Both the position numbers and the translations under genes were made by a program. This document shows, piece by piece, positions 1 to 11,800 of a DNA stretch of 64,000 nt (its first letter is position 1; each line of letters starts with the position of its first letter). Below the pieces are notes generated by a model, which was not told where the DNA came from, did no database searches, and worked only from the letters and a program-made list of their open reading frames with translations. Origin of the DNA: Hirsutella rhossiliensis (taxonomy: Eukaryota > Ascomycota > Sordariomycetes > Hypocreales > Ophiocordycipitaceae); the NCBI RefSeq assembly GCF_020360975.1, contig NW_025408683.1:682001-746000 (forward strand), written 5' to 3'.

Positions 1-147
1 ACTAGCGCTTCACGCACATGGATTTGTGTATGTCGCGCAAAGCCATGCCGGCCACCAAGCGGTGGTGTCTGCTCACCCAACCTCCGAGGACGGGAGCAAA
101 TAGAGTCTCTCCACACTCCATGTCACCCACGTCCATTGTTCCCACTT

Positions 148-1279
148 CTACTTGACTATGAGTACCGACGAGGGAACCAGCCCGGCCTCCTTGAGCGTTT
201 TGGACATGTCTAGATCCCCCTCAAACGTCTGCTTGGGAAAGGTGGTGGAGAAGCTCGACACGGCCTTGCCCGTCTCGCCCTGCACCAGCTGCGCCAGCTC
301 AAACAGGGTCGTCTCGGCCGGCAATGTCTTGGTCAGGTTGCCGGAGCCGGTTTGGAGCCTCAATCGGGCCTCGTTGCGGTCGCTCTTGGGCTTGAGGGGC
401 GCCGCGACTGCCGGCTGGGAGGCGGGTGATTGAGCCTCGGGGGCCCTGCCTTCGCGGGCGGCCTTGGCCTCTTCTGCCTTGCGGCGACGCTCGGCCTTGT
501 CAGCCTCGATCTTGGCCTTGATGCGCTTCTTGGCCTCGATGTCTTCCTGCTTTTCCTGGCGCTTCCGGGCGGCCTCCTTGATCTGCTCTTTGCGTTGAAC
601 CTCTTCCTTGGCCTCTTGAGACTCTTTGGTGGCTTTTTGGCGGATTTTCTGCGGCCGAGTCAGCGAAAAAGTCCTCGAGACAGGGCTAAGGGATGTAATA
701 ATGATGGTGGAGGCTTACCTCGTTGCGCTTCTGCTCTTCCTTGTCCTGGACGGACTGTGCGGCCTTCTTGGCCTTGAGCCGCTCCCGCAGCTCCTCGAGC
801 CTTGTCTGCTTCTCTGCGTCAGTCAGAGGGGCGATTTCCTCGGTCGATTCTGAAAAGTCGGTATGTTCTCTACGTGACGGGGGTGTCAGCATGGTAGTGG
901 CGTGTTCTCGGGAGAGGGATTTTTAACGGACGTCTTCGTGGCATGGTAGCTGGCCAGGTCGGGGGTGCGGAAGCGTTTGCCACACTCGTTGCAGATTAGC
1001 GAGCGAGCCTGGCCCGTCTCGAGCTCCGCAATCTTGGCCTTGGTCTCAGCCTCGTCTTCGTCCTCGTCGTTTGCCTCGACGGCCTGAATCTCATCCAGCG
1101 GCTTGTCCTGGTTATCCTCGAGCCACTGGAGCGCGCCCTGTACTGGAAGGCGACGCTGTGAGCATGAAAGCTGTGGCTGAGAGCTGGGGAAACCTACGAC
1201 CGCCCGTCTTCTTGACGGCAACCTCGGCGCGGGCCTTTTCGAAGCCCATGTCGAGCAGCTGCTCCAAGTCGGAGGGCAT
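148..1279 (-). CDS. UBA-C2H2-UBX domain protein (ubiquitin/Cdc48 adaptor)
   Basis: Four exons (1279-1198, 1142-932, 869-719, 648-148) give 314 residues. The N-terminus is a UBA-like ubiquitin-binding fold (residues 1-37, with DMGF and ALQWLE). Then come an acidic linker and a C2H2 finger in which C78, C81, H94 and H100 fit C-x2-C-x12-H-x5-H. The second intron splits the finger; only the 870-931 intron restores its last histidine. A charged helical, probably coiled-coil, stretch follows (about 125-225), then a C-terminal UBX fold (about 230-314) with FPK in place of the usual FPR loop. UBX proteins bind Cdc48/p97 and the UBA binds ubiquitinated cargo, so this is probably a proteasome or ERAD adaptor like human UBXN1; the role is inferred. 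It is transcribed divergently from the SCS2-like gene. The start is the first ATG giving a complete UBA. Confidence 0.9.
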
Positions 1280-2454
1280 CGTGGCGGGGGTGGCGACAAT
1301 GTGCGTAGGGGATTGCGGGATCAGAGACGGTTGATGTCAGTGAGGTGGCGGACGGCGCGGGGAGCAGACACCTGGTGGGGTCGACGGGAGAACAGCATCA
1401 GCGACGCCCTAGCGGCGGGATGACGACGGAAGCAGCGGGGGATGGTTCAATGGCGAAGACACAGGCAGCGTTGAACAGCGCAGAGGGTGAGGCAGAATGG
1501 AACTGGAGGGCAAGGTCGTTGACGGTAGATACGAAGGGACAAAATACAGCACTGCGGCCTCTGAAGGTCGAAGCAGGCAGGCGACGTCATCCCAGCGTTT
1601 CCTCGCAAGTGTGCTTACGGAGTACGGGCGTGCCAGCGCCTCGAACGGAGGGCATTTGCAACAAAGCGTCACGACAGTAGATTATAAATGTCTCTTGGGT
1701 TGACTTCTGGAGCAAGCAGACAGACGCAATGAGGCATTCGTCCACGCGGCCAGCACCATGCCATTCATTCATTACCTTGTGCCGGGATTACGACAGGTTC
1801 AGCACGGCGGTTATCCATTACTAAAGCCCCCAGTACTGGTACTGGTACTTGCATATATTAGGTACTGGTCACATTTGGCCTCCAGCCATGGCAGCAGCTC
1901 CCTTGCTGCCCTGCGGTGTGGCCGACACACCGGACTTCCCCCCTCGTCGTGGCCCGACAACCTGCTGTGACACCTGGAACTAGTGGTTGGCTTTTAGCGC
2001 CTGTAGCACTTGACGCTGTGCCGCTCCGAGCTCTGGCGCAGCACAGGCCCTTCCATCTTCCCCCCTGGCTGGCCAGTGGCAACTGAAGGTACATGTACAT
2101 GATCCGTGGCAGCCTACCTGGCCTGGCCTGGACCTCAATCCGCACCTCGTCGCTCAGCCTGACTTGACTTCGCACACGTCGCCCTCTCCACCTCTCCGCC
2201 TCAGATACCGAACTATCCTCTGTTATCCTCTGCTATCCTCAAAATCTCCTGTTCAACTCTTCCTCGACCGCGCGCAACCCGGCAGGCGCCATCCCCTACG
2301 TCTCTTGCTTCGTCGCTGCCTTCCCTTTGTCGCCGCTTTATCCGTCCTGCCGTTTTCTCCATTGGGCCTCGACCACCCATCCTCGTCCACCACCCCTTAC
2401 GTTCCCCCACGACTCCGCTCCTCGTCATATCCACCATCGCGAGCTGCGCCCATC
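1280..2454. promoter_or_regulatory. Divergent intergenic region, UBX gene / SCS2 gene
   Basis: These 1.2 kb separate two divergent starts and must hold both promoters. The last 250 bp before the SCS2 start are strongly pyrimidine-rich, as expected of a fungal promoter/5' UTR. A TACGGAGTA motif lies at 1616-1624, a run of GGTACT repeats at 1831-1869 and GTACATGTACATGA at 2089-2102. No convincing coding sequence was found. Confidence 0.6.
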
Positions 2455-3730
2455 ATGTCGGTCAACATTGAGCCTCAGGAGCTTAATTTTCGGCGTACGT
2501 GTGCCCGACCTGACTTGACTTGTACCGCAATCCCCTAGTCAGAAGAAGCGCCTTGAATTGACGCCCGCTGGCTCCCCCACCGCAGGTCCCTTCACCGTCG
2601 AGGTTTCGCAGACCTTAACCATTAAGAACCCGACATCGACGCCTCTTGCCTTCAAGGTCGGCCCTCCTGAATCAAACTTCCCCGCTGCTGTTCCTCGACC
2701 TCGCGCTGACACCATCCATAGGTCAAGACGACGGCTCCGAAGCAGTTCGTTGGCCCCTTGCCTCGGTGCCTTCAACTTGCGTGTCCGTGCTCTGACTGTC
2801 GATTTTCCCAGATACTGCGTTCGACCCAATGCCGGCCGCATCGAGCCAGGCCAGGACTTTGACGTCACGGGTACGCTCATCCACCACGCCTCCTCCTTGA
2901 ACGTTTCGTGGCTAATGCAGCGACAGTCCTCCTGCAAGCGATGAAGGCGGATCCTCCGCATGATACCAAATGTCGAGACAAGTTCCTCGTCCAGTCGGCG
3001 CCCATTACGTCCGACAAAGATTTTGCAAGCATCGCTTCCGTGGTCAGTGACATGTCGCTCGATTTCCCACGCCGTCGCATGTCTAAGCTGACAATGGCCC
3101 CCAGCTCGAATCGACGGACAAGAGCCATATTCAAGAGCGAAAGATCCGTGTCAATTGGATGGCCGCCAACGGCAGCCATGACCAAGCTTCCGCTACCGCG
3201 CAGCCCGTCATGGCAACTCCCAAGAGGCAGTCGATCGTCAACGGGGTAAGTCGCCACACAGTCACCGCCGGCATTGCGCATGCAGTGCCGCACGTACCAG
3301 CCGACGCTGACTCCCCCAGCGAATGAACGAAACCCCCGAGGCATCGCGCACGTACTCGTCTCCCAAAACCAATGCCGACTCGACGCCCGGCTCTGCCCCG
3401 CCTTCGTACACACCTGAAGACACCCGAGACGATGACGACGGCAAGTCGGACCGTCCCAAATCGGCCGTCTCCCAAGCCGTCACGGCCGTGTCCGACTCCG
3501 CCCAAGCTACTTACGAGGAGCTCAAGACGAAGCTGGCCCAAGCCGAGGCTCAGGTAGTGATGCTCAAGGACAGCGGGCTTCGCCAGCGCAATGTCAAGAC
3601 AGCCGGCGGCGACGAGAAGCGGGCGAGCGGTCCCGTCACCCAGGCTGTCAAGCAGGCCGACGGTGTGCCTGTACCAATTGTGGCGATTCTCTGCCTGCTG
3701 AGCTTTCTCCTGGCCTACTTTTTCTTTTGA
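2455..3730 (+). CDS. SCS2: VAP / Scs2-family ER membrane protein (MSP domain)
   Basis: Seven exons (2455-2494, 2586-2656, 2722-2744, 2812-2870, 2927-3042, 3105-3245, 3320-3730) give 286 residues. The N-terminal MSP domain (about 1-125) shows the family order: R-PFTVEV, IKNP, AFKVKTTAPKQYCVRPN, GRIEPGQ, VLLQAMK. A Pro/Ser/acidic linker, a short coiled coil (about 205-240) and a C-terminal hydrophobic anchor (about 268-286, ending FFF) follow. VAP proteins sit in the ER and bind FFAT-motif proteins at ER contact sites, affecting phospholipid synthesis and lipid transfer. Five introns fall within or at the edge of the MSP domain and one exon is only 23 nt. The exon model was set by restoring the conserved MSP core; all junctions are GT-AG and the frame closes. 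Confidence 0.93.
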
Positions 3731-4637
3731 GACCAATCGGATCGAGTTTGAGGCGACCCAGCTACACGACATTTCACGAGAGAAAGTGCGAGCGACAGTT
3801 GGAGCTCCGAACTACAGCGGCAAATGGAGCTCATCGTCGCCACTGCACTTCTGATGATGAGGAATAGAGCCACAACGAGTACTTGACGAGGGATTGCCAG
3901 CGGATTGGGGGCACACTGGAAACCACCTTGAGCGTGGGCCGTGGCCCGCCAAGAAGAAGAAAAGCAAGGGGTGAGAGGACGGGGACCTGATGGGGCTTGG
4001 ACGGCGCTTTGGATGAGCTTGTTTTGAGCAACGTATGTAGGATGGCGCGGTGCGCAGAGACGTGTCTCGAGACCCCGTCGAGCAGAAAGACGAGGCCAGC
4101 ATGAGCACGCGCACGCGGCACCGGCCTCGCGGACAACAGCAAGTCGCGGGCACCGCAGCGGTCTTGTGGTGCCGTGTAACAGCTACATACGCGCGCTGAT
4201 TGTGCAATCGTCTTAGGTCTATGTTTTTCCTGCATTATAGGGAACTAGAGAAGTCTTTTAATTCGTCTGTCTTGATTCTTTGCAGTGTGATTGCTTGTGC
4301 GTCTCAAGGCCGTGTCCAATCTAATTTTACATGGGCGACCGAGAAGCATATCAGACAGCGTCCTCCCTGCATTCGCCATCCTTGCATTCTGCCGGCCAAA
4401 GTTTGCCCAAACGCCGACGACGTCTCATGATCAAAGGGAGAGAAGATGTACGACAGTCGACCACGGCACGCCTTTGCATTGATCGAGGTGGCGAGTTGAT
4501 GACATGGGCCGTGTGCCCAAGGCGAGGAACACAGAAGAATAAAACTTTACCCTGGCCATGCCATTGCGGCATTGTTGCAGCAGAAGCACAGCAAAAAATG
4601 GCGGGCAAGAAGGCCATGGCCCTGGTTGGGTGCCCAC
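3731..4637. other. Convergent 3' intergenic region, SCS2 / DES1
   Basis: These 0.9 kb lie between two converging genes and should contain both 3' UTRs. Several short overlapping ORFs are present, but none has a recognisable domain or credible splice extension. No RNA gene was seen. Confidence 0.6.
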
Positions 4638-5852
4638 CTAGGCCTGAATCTCCGACTCCTTCCAGTTGACGGCGCCGCCAACGACGCGGCCGCCGTTCTT
4701 GCGTTTGACGCGGCAGCTGATGCCTACGTTTTCGTCCCATATGAAGCGCCAGATGGCGTAGGACCAGCTCTCGTGGCGGGGCAGGTCTTGGTAAAACTCC
4801 TTGGCCACCTCGTAGACGGCGGGCAGGCGGGTCCAGGGCACGGCGGGGAAGTCGTGGTGCTCGTTGTGAAGGCCGACATTATACGTGAACCAGTTGAGGG
4901 GCCCGTAGTAGGAAAAGGTCTCGGGGACGGGGATGCGGTTGTCCGGGTCGCGCTGCGACGTGGTGACCGTCTCGTACACGTAGTGCTCGGCGATGAAGTG
5001 GCCGGCCAGAGGATGGAGGCTACCGGCGAGGAAGGAGGAGAGCAGGAGGTAGGCGAAGGCGGTGGGCGAGGCGAAGCGGATGAGGGCAAGGTCGAACGAG
5101 ACCTGGACGAGGATGTTGAGGTAGTGCACCCAGGTAAAGGGGATGCGGTAGACGGCCATGGGGCGGATGGCGTAGAAGAAGATTTGAAAGGTGCAGAAAA
5201 AGGCCTTTCCGAGGATCGAGTCGAGCACAAAGGCCTCGAGGGCGGTGGGAAGATCCGTGTCGAGGCCGTCGACACCGAGAGACTTGTGGTGGGTGAGGTG
5301 GTAGGGCTGTAGACTGTCAGCAAGAAGGAATCAACGCCATCGGATCAGAAGAGCGCACCCGGAACGAAGCACTGTAGGGGATGCCTATGGGCAGATTGGC
5401 GACAATGGCGAGCAGGCGGTTGGCGAGCGGGCTCCTGAACGCCAGGTTGTGCGAGATCTCGTGGATGGCGAGGAACAGGTTCTGGTTGGCGGTGGCGCCG
5501 AAGACGTAGGCGACGGCCCAGAACTTGAGGGACCAGAAGGGGGTGGCGTGGAGAGCCCAGGCGAGCAACACCTGGAGGGCGACGACGCCGGCGACGACAT
5601 ACTTTGTCAGAGGCTCGGGGCCGCAGAGCTTTGTGATCTGGGAGCAGGAAATATTAGCTCTTTCCTAGGTCGAGGGGGGCGAGGGGAGGCAGAGCAACGG
5701 CTCACCTCGGGATGGGCCTTGATGATGGCGAGGCGGCGCGTCCGATGGGGCTCCTCGGTATACGTCCAGAAGAAGTCGTGCTTGGAGCCGGCGTCGTCCC
5801 TGGCAGCCGGCTTGGGCGGCTTTGTGACGGTGGCAGAAGACGACGAGGCCAT
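4638..5852 (-). CDS. dsd1: Sphingolipid (dihydroceramide) delta-4 desaturase
   Basis: Three exons (5852-5706, 5637-5359, 5306-4638) give 364 residues. A short N-terminal segment with DFFWTYTEEPHRTRR is the Lipid_DES domain typical of DES1 enzymes, followed by several membrane helices. The three di-iron histidine boxes are present: HEISHN (108-113), HLTHH (145-149) and HNEHH (289-293), the last in the family sequence GLHNEHHDFP. The enzyme puts the 4,5-trans double bond into the sphingoid base of dihydroceramide at the ER; in filamentous fungi this normally feeds glucosylceramide synthesis. Both introns are short (68 and 52 bp). The length is normal for DES1 (about 320-380) and all catalytic histidines are intact. 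Confidence 0.95.
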
Positions 5853-7125
5853 GGTGCTTGTCTACCCGCCACGCTCGATGGTCGTCGATTGAGAGTGGAG
5901 GGGACCCAAACGGCTTGTCGTGCCGGATATCAAGGCTTGGGGGGAGAAGATGCGACGGGCCTGCTGGCTATGGAGAGCGTCTGTCGCATTGGTCCAGCCA
6001 GGCACGAGATGTCGATGGGAAAAGGGCGGATGGGAGCGAGAGACGGGTGGTGACTTTTCTTGGAGGCGCACAGTAAGGTTGCGCTGCTGTTGAACAATGT
6101 AGGTGGGGATTTCTCAGGGGCCGGAGGGGCACGTTTTCCTCGAGTGGCAATGTCGACCTGGATAGACAGTACATATATTGCCTGCTTCTTTGTAAGCTTT
6201 CAAAAGTACATGTACATGACCGGACTCAAGAGGGGTAGGGGCTCTCGGTGGCTCAGCGAGCGGCCGCTACTGCCCTTTTGCTGGTTATCTTGTACGTGTA
6301 CTACGAACGGCGGCTCTGGGTCCTTGGTGTATCTCGATGTAAGAGACAGGCGCCGAAGTACAGCAAAGAGTAGGGATCAAGAGGTACACTTTTCGTACCA
6401 GCTACTTGTTGGAAATGCGAGCAGCAACGGGAAAGCTACGTGCCGAGGAGGGGCGGTCAGGCCACCGATGGTGCCAACAAAAAAGCCAGCAGCAGCAGAA
6501 AGACGAATCAACGCATCTCGGATCGATGCCACCTGGTCTTGGGAAGCCAGTCTCGTGCACGTCGAAACCCTGTCATCGCTACGCCGGAAACCTACAAGTC
6601 TACAAATCCACAAGTGCTACGGTCCTACAGATCAAGGTTTCGGGGAGGGGGAGAGTCCATCGCAGACATGGGCAGTCGACGGACGTCACGGCCTCGCGCA
6701 GAGTGCCGCCTTGCGGAACCTGCCGAGTGATGCCGTGGCTGCGTGGAAGAGAACGCCGAGTACATCTCGGCGCGGCAGCTTGGTCGCCCTGACGCTCGCT
6801 GCCGCTGCCGGATATACGATTGAGCTGAGTCGTCGTTGCCATCGACAGCAACGACTGCCACTGAAGTGTAAGATATCTCGAGGACCGCCTTGGGCCCCGG
6901 GTTCCCTCTTTTCCCTCCACCTTCTTTGGTGCCCGTCTTCTCAATCTCTTGATGAATCCGGGCTTCCCTTCCCATGTCATGAACCGAATCGCGGGCGTCG
7001 CTGTGGAATGTCGCCACCTTTCCAGACCAATTGCCCCGATGGCGCCCATGCCCGTATCGGGTGCGCAAGCGACAAAAATATGCACGAAAACTGGAATACA
7101 AACACGTGATCGAGTCTCGTCTTCA
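5853..7125. other. Intergenic region upstream of DES1, downstream of the transporter
   Basis: This holds the DES1 promoter and the 3' UTR of the amino-acid transporter. GTACATGTACATGA at 6206-6219 repeats the 14-mer at 2089. A 349-codon open frame on the plus strand (6060-7109) has no domain, no low-complexity or membrane pattern, and an open frame overlaps it on the other strand, so it is not called. Confidence 0.55.
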
Positions 7126-8816
7126 TCATAACCCGTTGCTCTTGCACGAAAACACACCCCCGACCTCGCCCGCGTGGAAGGAGTCGATGATGCCCTGCAC
7201 GCTGGCGTACGTGCCGACGGTGAGGAAGACAACGCCGGTCAGGATGATGACGACATTGAGTGCCATGGACAGGTAGTCGACAATGGGGCGACGCTTGCGC
7301 CCGGCGTCGCGATCTGCGCGGCGCATGCGGAAGTAGGCGACGCCCCAGAAGATGAAGCCAAACCAGCTGTCGAAGAGTGAAGACATGACGGACAAGACTG
7401 TGTTTGGGTGTTAGCGCCTCGCCATCAGCTCCCGTGGGGTTCGTCTAGTAAACCAGGACTCACGCGATGAGAAGAAGGGAATAAGCTGCGAGATGATAAA
7501 GGCCAGGATCCAGGTGACGAGCAGGATGCCGCCCCAGGACCCCCACCCGACAATGGTGTGGTCGTTGAGGTGGCGCGAATTGCGGAAGACGCGGAAGAAG
7601 ACGAAGCGCGCCGTGACGGACGCATAGAGGCATCCCAAAAAGATAATGGTTGGGACCATGAAGGAAAAGGAGATTTTCTTGTACAGCTCATCCAGGGAGC
7701 CAAAGGCCGGCGCCTTGACGTACTGGTTGCCGGTAAAGGCATAGATGACGGCGCCGACGATGCTGAAGGTGATGATTTCTGCGATTGTGCAAGCCCAGAG
7801 GGACTTGGGGAACTCGCTGCGGACTCGTCAGCCATGGTGCAGGGTAGGACAGGGAGTAAGACTAACCGCGGGTCGCGCATCTCGGCGATGAAGCTGGGCA
7901 GGGTGATCTGGCCAATGAAGGTGTAGCTGATGTTGAGAAAGGCGGCCATGCCCTGGACAAAGGTGGTGCTGTGGACGGGGATGGCGGTGACAATAGGCTC
8001 GCCTTTGAGGGGGGTGAAGCCGGCGGGCCTGCCCTGGATGCCGGCAAAGACGGTTGCGAGGATGACGGAGATGAAGGTGAAGAGAGCCGAGGCGGTGCCG
8101 AGCTTGGACATCATGCTAAAGGTGCGGGGCAGGGAGGCGAGCCAGCAGATGACGGTAACGGCGACGGAGAACTGGACGGTGCGGCAGCCGGCGACGTTGT
8201 CGGACCGGGTCATTGTGTTGAGGTACTCTGCGCCGACGAGGACGTGGAGGCCCTGGATGAAGGTGTTGTTGAGGACGAACATGACGGCGGTGCCCCACCA
8301 GGCCCAGGTCTTGCCCCAGAAGAGCATCTGGCCGAGGTCGCAGACGTCGCGGACCTCTGGGTGGCGCAGGCAAAACTCCCAGAGGACGAGGCTGGTGTAG
8401 AGGACGATGCCGGCGACGACGACGGTGAGGATGAGGCCGGGGACGAGGCCGAGGAAGCTGTAGGACCAGGGGAAGCTCATGATGGCGAGGCAGATGTACT
8501 CGCTGAAGAGCAGGGCGGCCGTCTTCTGCCAGCTGCAGGTGCGGTACTGGATGGACGCGCCGTTCTCCGACGCCAGCTGCTTCTCGAGGATGGCGGCGCT
8601 CGAGTCCTCGCCGTCGTCGGACATGACGCCGGCGTCGTCCTTGAGCCAGTCGGGCAGCGGGGCGATGCGGGGGCCGATGGCGACGGCCTTGCCGCCAAAG
8701 ACGGAGGCCAGGCAGCTGGCCTTTTTGATCTCGGCGGCGAACTCGGGATCATCGTGGAGGTGGTCGGCGCCCGTTTTGGCGGGCAGGCCCGACTTGAGCG
8801 TTTCCGACCCGGCCAT
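7126..8816 (-). CDS. AAAP-family amino-acid transporter (Aa_trans)
   Basis: Three exons (8816-7867, 7816-7464, 7397-7126) give 524 residues. A hydrophilic, acidic N-terminal domain (about 1-100) precedes about eleven hydrophobic helices. Typical fungal Aa_trans stretches are visible: the first helix at AALLFSEYICLAIMSFPWSY, FVLNNTFIQGLHVLVGAEYLN, and YTFIGQITLPSFIAEMRDPREFPKS near helix 6. Members are proton-coupled amino-acid permeases of the plasma membrane or vacuole; the substrate cannot be read from sequence. Introns are 50 and 66 bp. The start is the only Met before the conserved N-terminal region. The gene faces ICE2 across a 4.1-kb divergent gap. Confidence 0.9.
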
Positions 8817-11800
8817 GGCGGCGAGTGGTGCGGCTGGAAGAAGAAAGAGAAGGGAAAGGAGAAAGAGAGCAGAGGGTGTCTGTCCTGCGGGTCCCTTGCT
8901 GGTATAACCACTGAATTGCTGTTATCGCAGGACTGCGGTTTTTCATGGACCTGTAGTTGATGCAGGATCGGGGACGGGAAATGGGGCGGCGGGCTGCCTT
9001 GAAGTAACTTGTAGTTGAGGGCTTGCACGCAAGTGAGGTCAAATTGCGTGCCCAAAGCAAAGGCGAGCTATAATGATGGGCCACCAATGGATTGAAACAC
9101 CGGTCGGCGGTCTGCTGGTGTGTGCTGTATGTGCTGTAGGGCGCGCTGGCGCAATCAACCTTGTTCTTCCGGGGGCGGGGGGGCCTTGGGGGTGAGGCGA
9201 AGGTAGAACAATGTGTGTGGGGGTGGGAGGGAAAGGGAAGACGAGGACGAAGACGAGGGAGAAACGAGACGGAAGAAAAGAAAAGAAACAAGGGCAGGAC
9301 CCGAGAAGAGAGGATGCGAGCAAGGTCGAGATGCGGCTACATCCCTCTTACCGACGGTGTGATGCTTGATTTAGCCTCTGTCTCGTAACATGGAAGCACA
9401 CAATGGCCGGCTACAGCTGGAGTACAGCTGGAGACGAGGACGCTTTCGCACAATGACGTCTACGGCAAAGAGATGCTTCCGGTGGAGGCCGCCGCATAGA
9501 GGCTGTGCTAGTGCCGGAGTATCCTTTATGCAAAAACTGTACTGTAGAGTACGAGCAAAGGGGGCCCAGTCTTCAATCTCGCCCCTCGGCCGAATGGGAG
9601 CGAGGCGGCTCGAGCACACCATCATTTCATCATGACGAACCGCGACTAGCAAGTACTGAGCTGCAAGTAGCAGCGATACTGGCCTTGGGCCTCGGTAATC
9701 GCGCACACGGACTGCTGTGGGCTTTGCGCACGCCAATGCACATGCAATGCACTGCTTGTACAGGTGCCTGCCTGCCTTTCTCTCGCCAAATAGCTACCTA
9801 GTAGGTAACTAAGGTACCTAGGGTAATGAGCAGAGACAAAAGACAAGACATGAGACACGAGTGCAAGACGGCGCAGATGCAGACGGCAAGTACCGCGCTA
9901 GCGCTTATTGCTGCTTGTGCGCCGGCGTCCCGGTCCTGCTTCCGTTTTCGTAGGTACCCGCGTATCTACGTATCCCCCGCACCGCAAGGACCAGCGCTGC
10001 ACGGAGAATCCCCAACGTTGGACGTTGGCCAAGAGCGCTCGACTTTTGGTACGAGGAAAAAGAAAAGAAAAGGCACGTCGAATCGTGCTCTGACACGTGA
10101 ATGCAAGCAGCATCAACTGAAATCTGGACCCTGGAAGAGCCGCAACTCCCCTTGCCCTTGCAGAAGCAGGCGGGGTACCATCGGGGGACCGGTTACATAA
10201 GCAGACATGCTGCACGTACAGCACCTACCTCGGAGGAGCCGCCAATTGCTCCTGACGACATCAAGCCTGCTGCTGCACATGGCCACGCCTCATCGTCATC
10301 ACGTCTGCTGTAGCACATGGCCGCGCCTCTGCCGTCCACTGGACCTCGACTCCTACAGTGCAATTCCTCCAGCTCCCCATTGGCGGCTTACGTCAGCCGT
10401 CCATCGACGCCCCTCGGCCGGCCCGTGTCCTGCCAGCCTGCCTCGTCTCTGCCGGTGCTCCTTGGTGCTCCTTGGTGCCTCTTGGTGCCCCTTGGTGCCA
10501 TCTTTGCTTTGCTGCATTGGCGCCGAGGACGAGACTACAGACATCTCTTGGCACCCTCCACGCACTCCCAAGGCCTTTTCCTTCCCTCATGATCCCGTCT
10601 CCTCGCCCTCGGCCTCCCAGCTCCTTCTCTGCATGCTCGTCCCTGAAACAGGACCAGCTCGGCACTTCGTTGGAAGCCCAAGCTGATTACCCTCGCCCAC
10701 AGTATGTGCCTATGTTGCAGCGTGTCTGCGCTCGTGCCACTGTGTCCCTGATTTCTCTCACGCCTCCTTCGTAAACGAAAGCCCGTCCATCAAGTCGTCC
10801 AAATCGCCTTGGCAATGCTTGCCCATATTAGACGGCATAAAAGAGCTGGGCAGCCCGCCCTCGCCTCTAATAAATTGACGCGTTTAGGTTCGTAGTCGGC
10901 TCCTGCTGCTTGGATTGAAGCGCTCGTGAATGCTCGCCGTGGCCAAATGCAAGTCACAACAACACTGGACAGGGAACCATTATCGCAAATTAATCTTCCT
11001 ATATTCATCTTCTCTTAATCGCCTTTTTTACTCTGCCATGACTTCTGGAGACTACTCCTGACGCGTGCGCCAGAGAAAAAGCAGCCGCAGCATGCTCTGC
11101 CAACAGCAACTTGCTGCGCGTGGCATTCACCCGCCACGCTTCCCCAGTGGCTGCATCTTCCCTCAGCACCGCATTATCAACAGCCTCGGCAGCAGCATCA
11201 CTCGCGCATCAACTTCAGGCACTCAAAAAGGCCAAAAAGAGGGTTTGCACGAGCAAAAGTCCCAGCAAAATTTGAAAATTTGGCAAAAGAGTTCGGGGCC
11301 CGTCGGTGGCCCCTACATCTCTGCTGATCGGTGTTGCTCCCTCGGGGGATCGAACTGCTGCCTCCGCTCGCTCGCTCGATCGGGTAATATGTTGCCATTT
11401 CCCCGAGCAGTTTGACCTGACCGCTTTCCTTGCGGCGCCCCTGCTCTCCCGGTAGATGGTCAGTTTTTTATCGTATATAACCCTTGGGCCGGTGCGCGCA
11501 CGTGCGAGGCGCATACGTCGAGGTGCAGGACACTTGCCCGCGCCTCGGCCTGTCTCTTTCCAGATGCTGACACACTTGTGATCCGCCAACATTGTGTTGA
11601 GGGCCAGCGAGGGAGCCACGATGTTCCTGACAACGGCCGACACAACAACCGAGCCGCAAGGTATGAGTAGATCGAGATGGTGTCATTAAAACACGGGAGT
11701 CATATTCCACGATGGAAGAATGAGGAACAGGCCATGATGGTGCATTGCGTCCAGTAGGTAGTAGTCTGCTGTGTGGACGGCGCAACGACGCATCACTTGA

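Noticed and set aside
4572..5312. 246-codon plus-strand frame
   Set aside because: Antisense to the sphingolipid desaturase, whose histidine boxes prove the minus strand is coding.
6060..7109. 349-codon plus-strand frame in the DES1/transporter spacer
   Set aside because: Long but without domain, signal or conserved pattern; composition drifts along its length and a 210-codon frame overlaps on the other strand. Treated as chance pending transcript data.
7971..8960. 329-codon plus-strand frame, very acidic
   Set aside because: Antisense to the amino-acid transporter; Asp/Glu/Gly-rich composition is the shadow of its codon bias.
11290..11385. Possible minus-strand tRNA suggested by a TTCGATCC string
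   Set aside because: The would-be T-arm stem does not pair and no matching D-arm, anticodon arm or acceptor stem could be built.
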